This document shows, in pieces, positions 5,796 to 7,537 of a stretch of DNA of 7,537 bases (position 1 is its first letter; each line of letters opens with the position of its first letter). The stretch covers positions 1 through 7,537 of the forward strand of contig JAIELM010000265.1 of assembly GCA_019752975.1 (NCBI GenBank). Direction: 5' to 3'. The position numbers and the translations under genes were made by a program. The notes beneath the pieces were generated by a model that saw nothing but the letters and a program-made list of their open reading frames with translations, made no database searches and was not told the DNA's origin. The stretch comes from Undibacterium sp. GTDB lineage: Bacteria; Pseudomonadota; Gammaproteobacteria; Burkholderiales; Burkholderiaceae_D.

Positions 5796-7537
5796 ATGCC
5801 AACCAATACTTCAGCTGCCCTATCTAAACCACAGCTCGATTTACACACGCTGCTGGAGCGTTGCCGTGCCGCCTGTATGGCAGGACAGTATGAAGATCTG
5901 CCTGCACTATTGAGCACCATCACTTCTGCGCCATTAAGCCCTGAACAGGCCTTTCTTTTGGAAGTGATTATGCTGTATCCCGGCGCCTCCCAGCCGCCCT
6001 TGCCTCACTCTCAATTACACCAACGCGCACTGCGTCTATTAGAGCTATCACTGTCCATCGGCACGCCATTAGCCAAGGCATGGATTTGGGAGTTATTGCA
6101 GCTACTACAAATCAACCAAGAACTCTATCATGCGGCCTTGCACAGCACCGCAATGGCAGTGGAAATGTTTGAGCATTGTGGTCGCAAGAAGGATGCTCTC
6201 AGTATGCGTGTAAGTCGTTGCTTAGTGATGGTGCACTGCGAAATGTTTAAGGAAGTGATTGAGATGAGTTCGGCGATTTTACTCGATCGCGCCTTACTCA
6301 CCCCCAATGCACTTTGCAATATCCTGCGCTCCCTCGGTTCGGCTAATTATTTTCTAGGGAATAGTTGTGACGACGAGCAAGCGATTTTATATTGGCGACA
6401 ATCCTTAGAAGCGCATGAGGCCTGCTTGGTGGTGGCCGAGGAGTACGCCTTACGCCGTTTTACCATCATCGCCCATACAAACATCGCCGTCCTTTCGGCT
6501 TGTCTAGGATTGCGTTCATCGACCACTCATCACCTTCTAAAAATCGAAGGCATGCAAGATACCGCCGATCAAATTAATCCAAGCTGGCCATACTGGCTGC
6601 GCTATTGTGAAGTACTGCTACAGTGCCAAAGTGCGGAGCATGAACAAGGATGGCTAGCCTTGTTACGCCTATCAAAAAATATCCCACACGATGAACCACT
6701 CAATAACCCGGTATTGGAAGCAGTATTGAGCAAGGTGGTTAGCATAGGCCGACAATCGAAGCATTTTGAAGACGCATTGACGGCGAGTCAGACACAATTG
6801 GAACTCAATCACAAACGGCGACGGCTTTTGGTGAAGACCTTAGGTGATACAGTCGAGGACGTGATGGCAGTACCCAAATTGGTACAAAAAAATCTCGAAC
6901 TGAGCCAACAGGGACATGTGTTAGAGAACGCCCTCGCACGAAGAAATCAGGAATTAAGTAGTAGCCTAGAACAACTTCGATTAGAAGCTGAAGTTCGTCG
7001 CCATGCCGAGTCTGCTTTACAAATCGCCCATGCGGAATTAGAGGATCAAGTACGCTTACGCAGTGCTGAATTAGAACGCGCCTTAAGTGTCGTGATGCGT
7101 CAAGAAAAACAATTGGCTTTAGGAAGAATGGTGGTGGGTGTTGCACATGAACTCAACACCCCTTTAGGAAATGCGACCATGGCTGCTAGTACCATGAACC
7201 ATCTTTGCGAAACCCTAGTCGACGATTTAACAAACAATAATCTGAGCCGCCAGCGTTTACAAAACAATTTGGAAACTATGATAGAAGGCAATCTCATTCT
7301 CAGTCGTGCACTAAAAACGGCCAGCACTTTAGTGCAACGCTTTCGCGGACTGGCGATTTCGCAGCATCAAGAATCATTGGTCAAGTTTAATTTATCTCAC
7401 CGCTGTGAAATGCTGTTAGTAGAATGGCGACCACGTCTGTCTGAACAAAAAATTCAAGTCAGCGTGGATATTGAACAGGGCATTGAACAAATTGGCTATC
7501 CAAATGCACTGTGCCAAGTCTTAGACCAGCTCTTGGC
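5796..7537 (+). CDS. Soluble sensor histidine kinase with helical-repeat N-terminus (3' end outside window)
   Basis: An open frame of 580 codons that runs off the right edge. Residues about 14-330 are predominantly helical by pattern, with repeated Ala/Leu-rich segments (for example ALHSTAMAVEMFEHCGRKKDALSMR and ILYWRQSLEAHEACLVVAEE). They look like divergent TPR-type repeats, a common protein-binding fold. No signal peptide or membrane helix is evident, so the protein is probably cytoplasmic. Residues about 335-440 form a long charged coiled coil. A HisKA dimerisation/phosphoacceptor domain follows, with the H-box VAHELNTPLG and phosphoacceptor His451. The sequence ends in IGYPNALCQVLDQLLA, where the N-box of the ATP-binding domain should begin, so the catalytic core is cut by the window and not by mutation. 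The ATG at 5796 follows an in-frame TAG at 5766 and lacks a clear Shine-Dalgarno; Met28 is an alternative start. The ligand and response regulator are unknown. Confidence 0.9.
   Translation, partial: MPTNTSAALSKPQLDLHTLLERCRAACMAGQYEDLPALLSTITSAPLSPEQAFLLEVIMLYPGASQPPLPHSQLHQRALRLLELSLSIGTPLAKAWIWELLQLLQINQELYHAALHSTAMAVEMFEHCGRKKDALSMRVSRCLVMVHCEMFKEVIEMSSAILLDRALLTPNALCNILRSLGSANYFLGNSCDDEQAILYWRQSLEAHEACLVVAEEYALRRFTIIAHTNIAVLSACLGLRSSTTHHLLKIEGMQDTADQINPSWPYWLRYCEVLLQCQSAEHEQGWLALLRLSKNIPHDEPLNNPVLEAVLSKVVSIGRQSKHFEDALTASQTQLELNHKRRRLLVKTLGDTVEDVMAVPKLVQKNLELSQQGHVLENALARRNQELSSSLEQLRLEAEVRRHAESALQIAHAELEDQVRLRSAELERALSVVMRQEKQLALGRMVVGVAHELNTPLGNATMAASTMNHLCETLVDDLTNNNLSRQRLQNNLETMIEGNLILSRALKTASTLVQRFRGLAISQHQESLVKFNLSHRCEMLLVEWRPRLSEQKIQVSVDIEQGIEQIGYPNALCQVLDQLL

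Noticed and set aside
5689..5913. A 74-codon open frame across the spacer and the kinase start.
   Set aside because: It overlaps the kinase in another frame, starts at a non-ATG codon, and resembles no family I know; the kinase frame is clearly the coding one.
6805..7327. Two open frames on the minus strand (6805-7146 and 7100-7327).
   Set aside because: They lie opposite the coiled-coil and HisKA region of the kinase, whose + frame encodes recognisable motifs; they are antisense shadows.
1..7537. A new defence, mobile or biosynthetic system.
   Set aside because: Nearly every base is accounted for by known housekeeping or common accessory families on one strand. There are no integrase, transposase, toxin-antitoxin, CRISPR or phage signals.

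Overview
The window looks like a chromosomal segment of a betaproteobacterium. It most likely comes from the Burkholderiales, possibly an Oxalobacteraceae/Undibacterium-type organism. I infer this from the near-identity of the S9 tail, ErpA, GlcD and bactofilin to what I remember of that order, from the gene order rpsI, argC, DUF6776-type gene, bactofilin, erpA, and from a base composition that looks close to 50% G+C. All genes lie on the + strand. I see no IS element, phage gene, CRISPR array, tRNA or rRNA.

Bases 1-295 hold the 3' end of rpsI (ribosomal protein S9) and its intrinsic terminator. A 280-base spacer follows. It carries a candidate extended -10 promoter and, just before the argC ribosome binding site, an imperfect tandem duplication of a 23/24-base unit. 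From 528 to 2687 there is a tight three-gene run: argC (arginine biosynthesis), a membrane-anchored coiled-coil protein of the DUF6776 type whose start overlaps the argC stop by one base, and a bactofilin whose Shine-Dalgarno sequence overlaps the preceding stop codon. erpA (Fe-S cluster insertion) comes 50 bases later, with a perfect TATAAT just upstream, and ends in a strong hairpin terminator.

From 3143 onward the genes are less tightly organised. glcD (FAD subunit of glycolate oxidase) starts only 12 bases after the erpA terminator and is not followed by glcE or glcF. A drug/metabolite-transporter (EamA) permease comes next. After a 210-base AT-rich spacer, a soluble sensor histidine kinase with an all-helical, probably TPR-like N-terminus begins and runs off the window before its ATP-binding domain. 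These last three genes have weak Shine-Dalgarno sequences.

Functionally this is mostly housekeeping: translation, arginine synthesis, cell-shape/cytoskeletal scaffold, Fe-S maturation, glycolate oxidation, export and signalling. I do not see a clearly new system. The items most worth following are the DUF6776-type/bactofilin pair, the TPR-like histidine kinase, the isolated glcD with its promoter puzzle, and the tandem repeat before argC.
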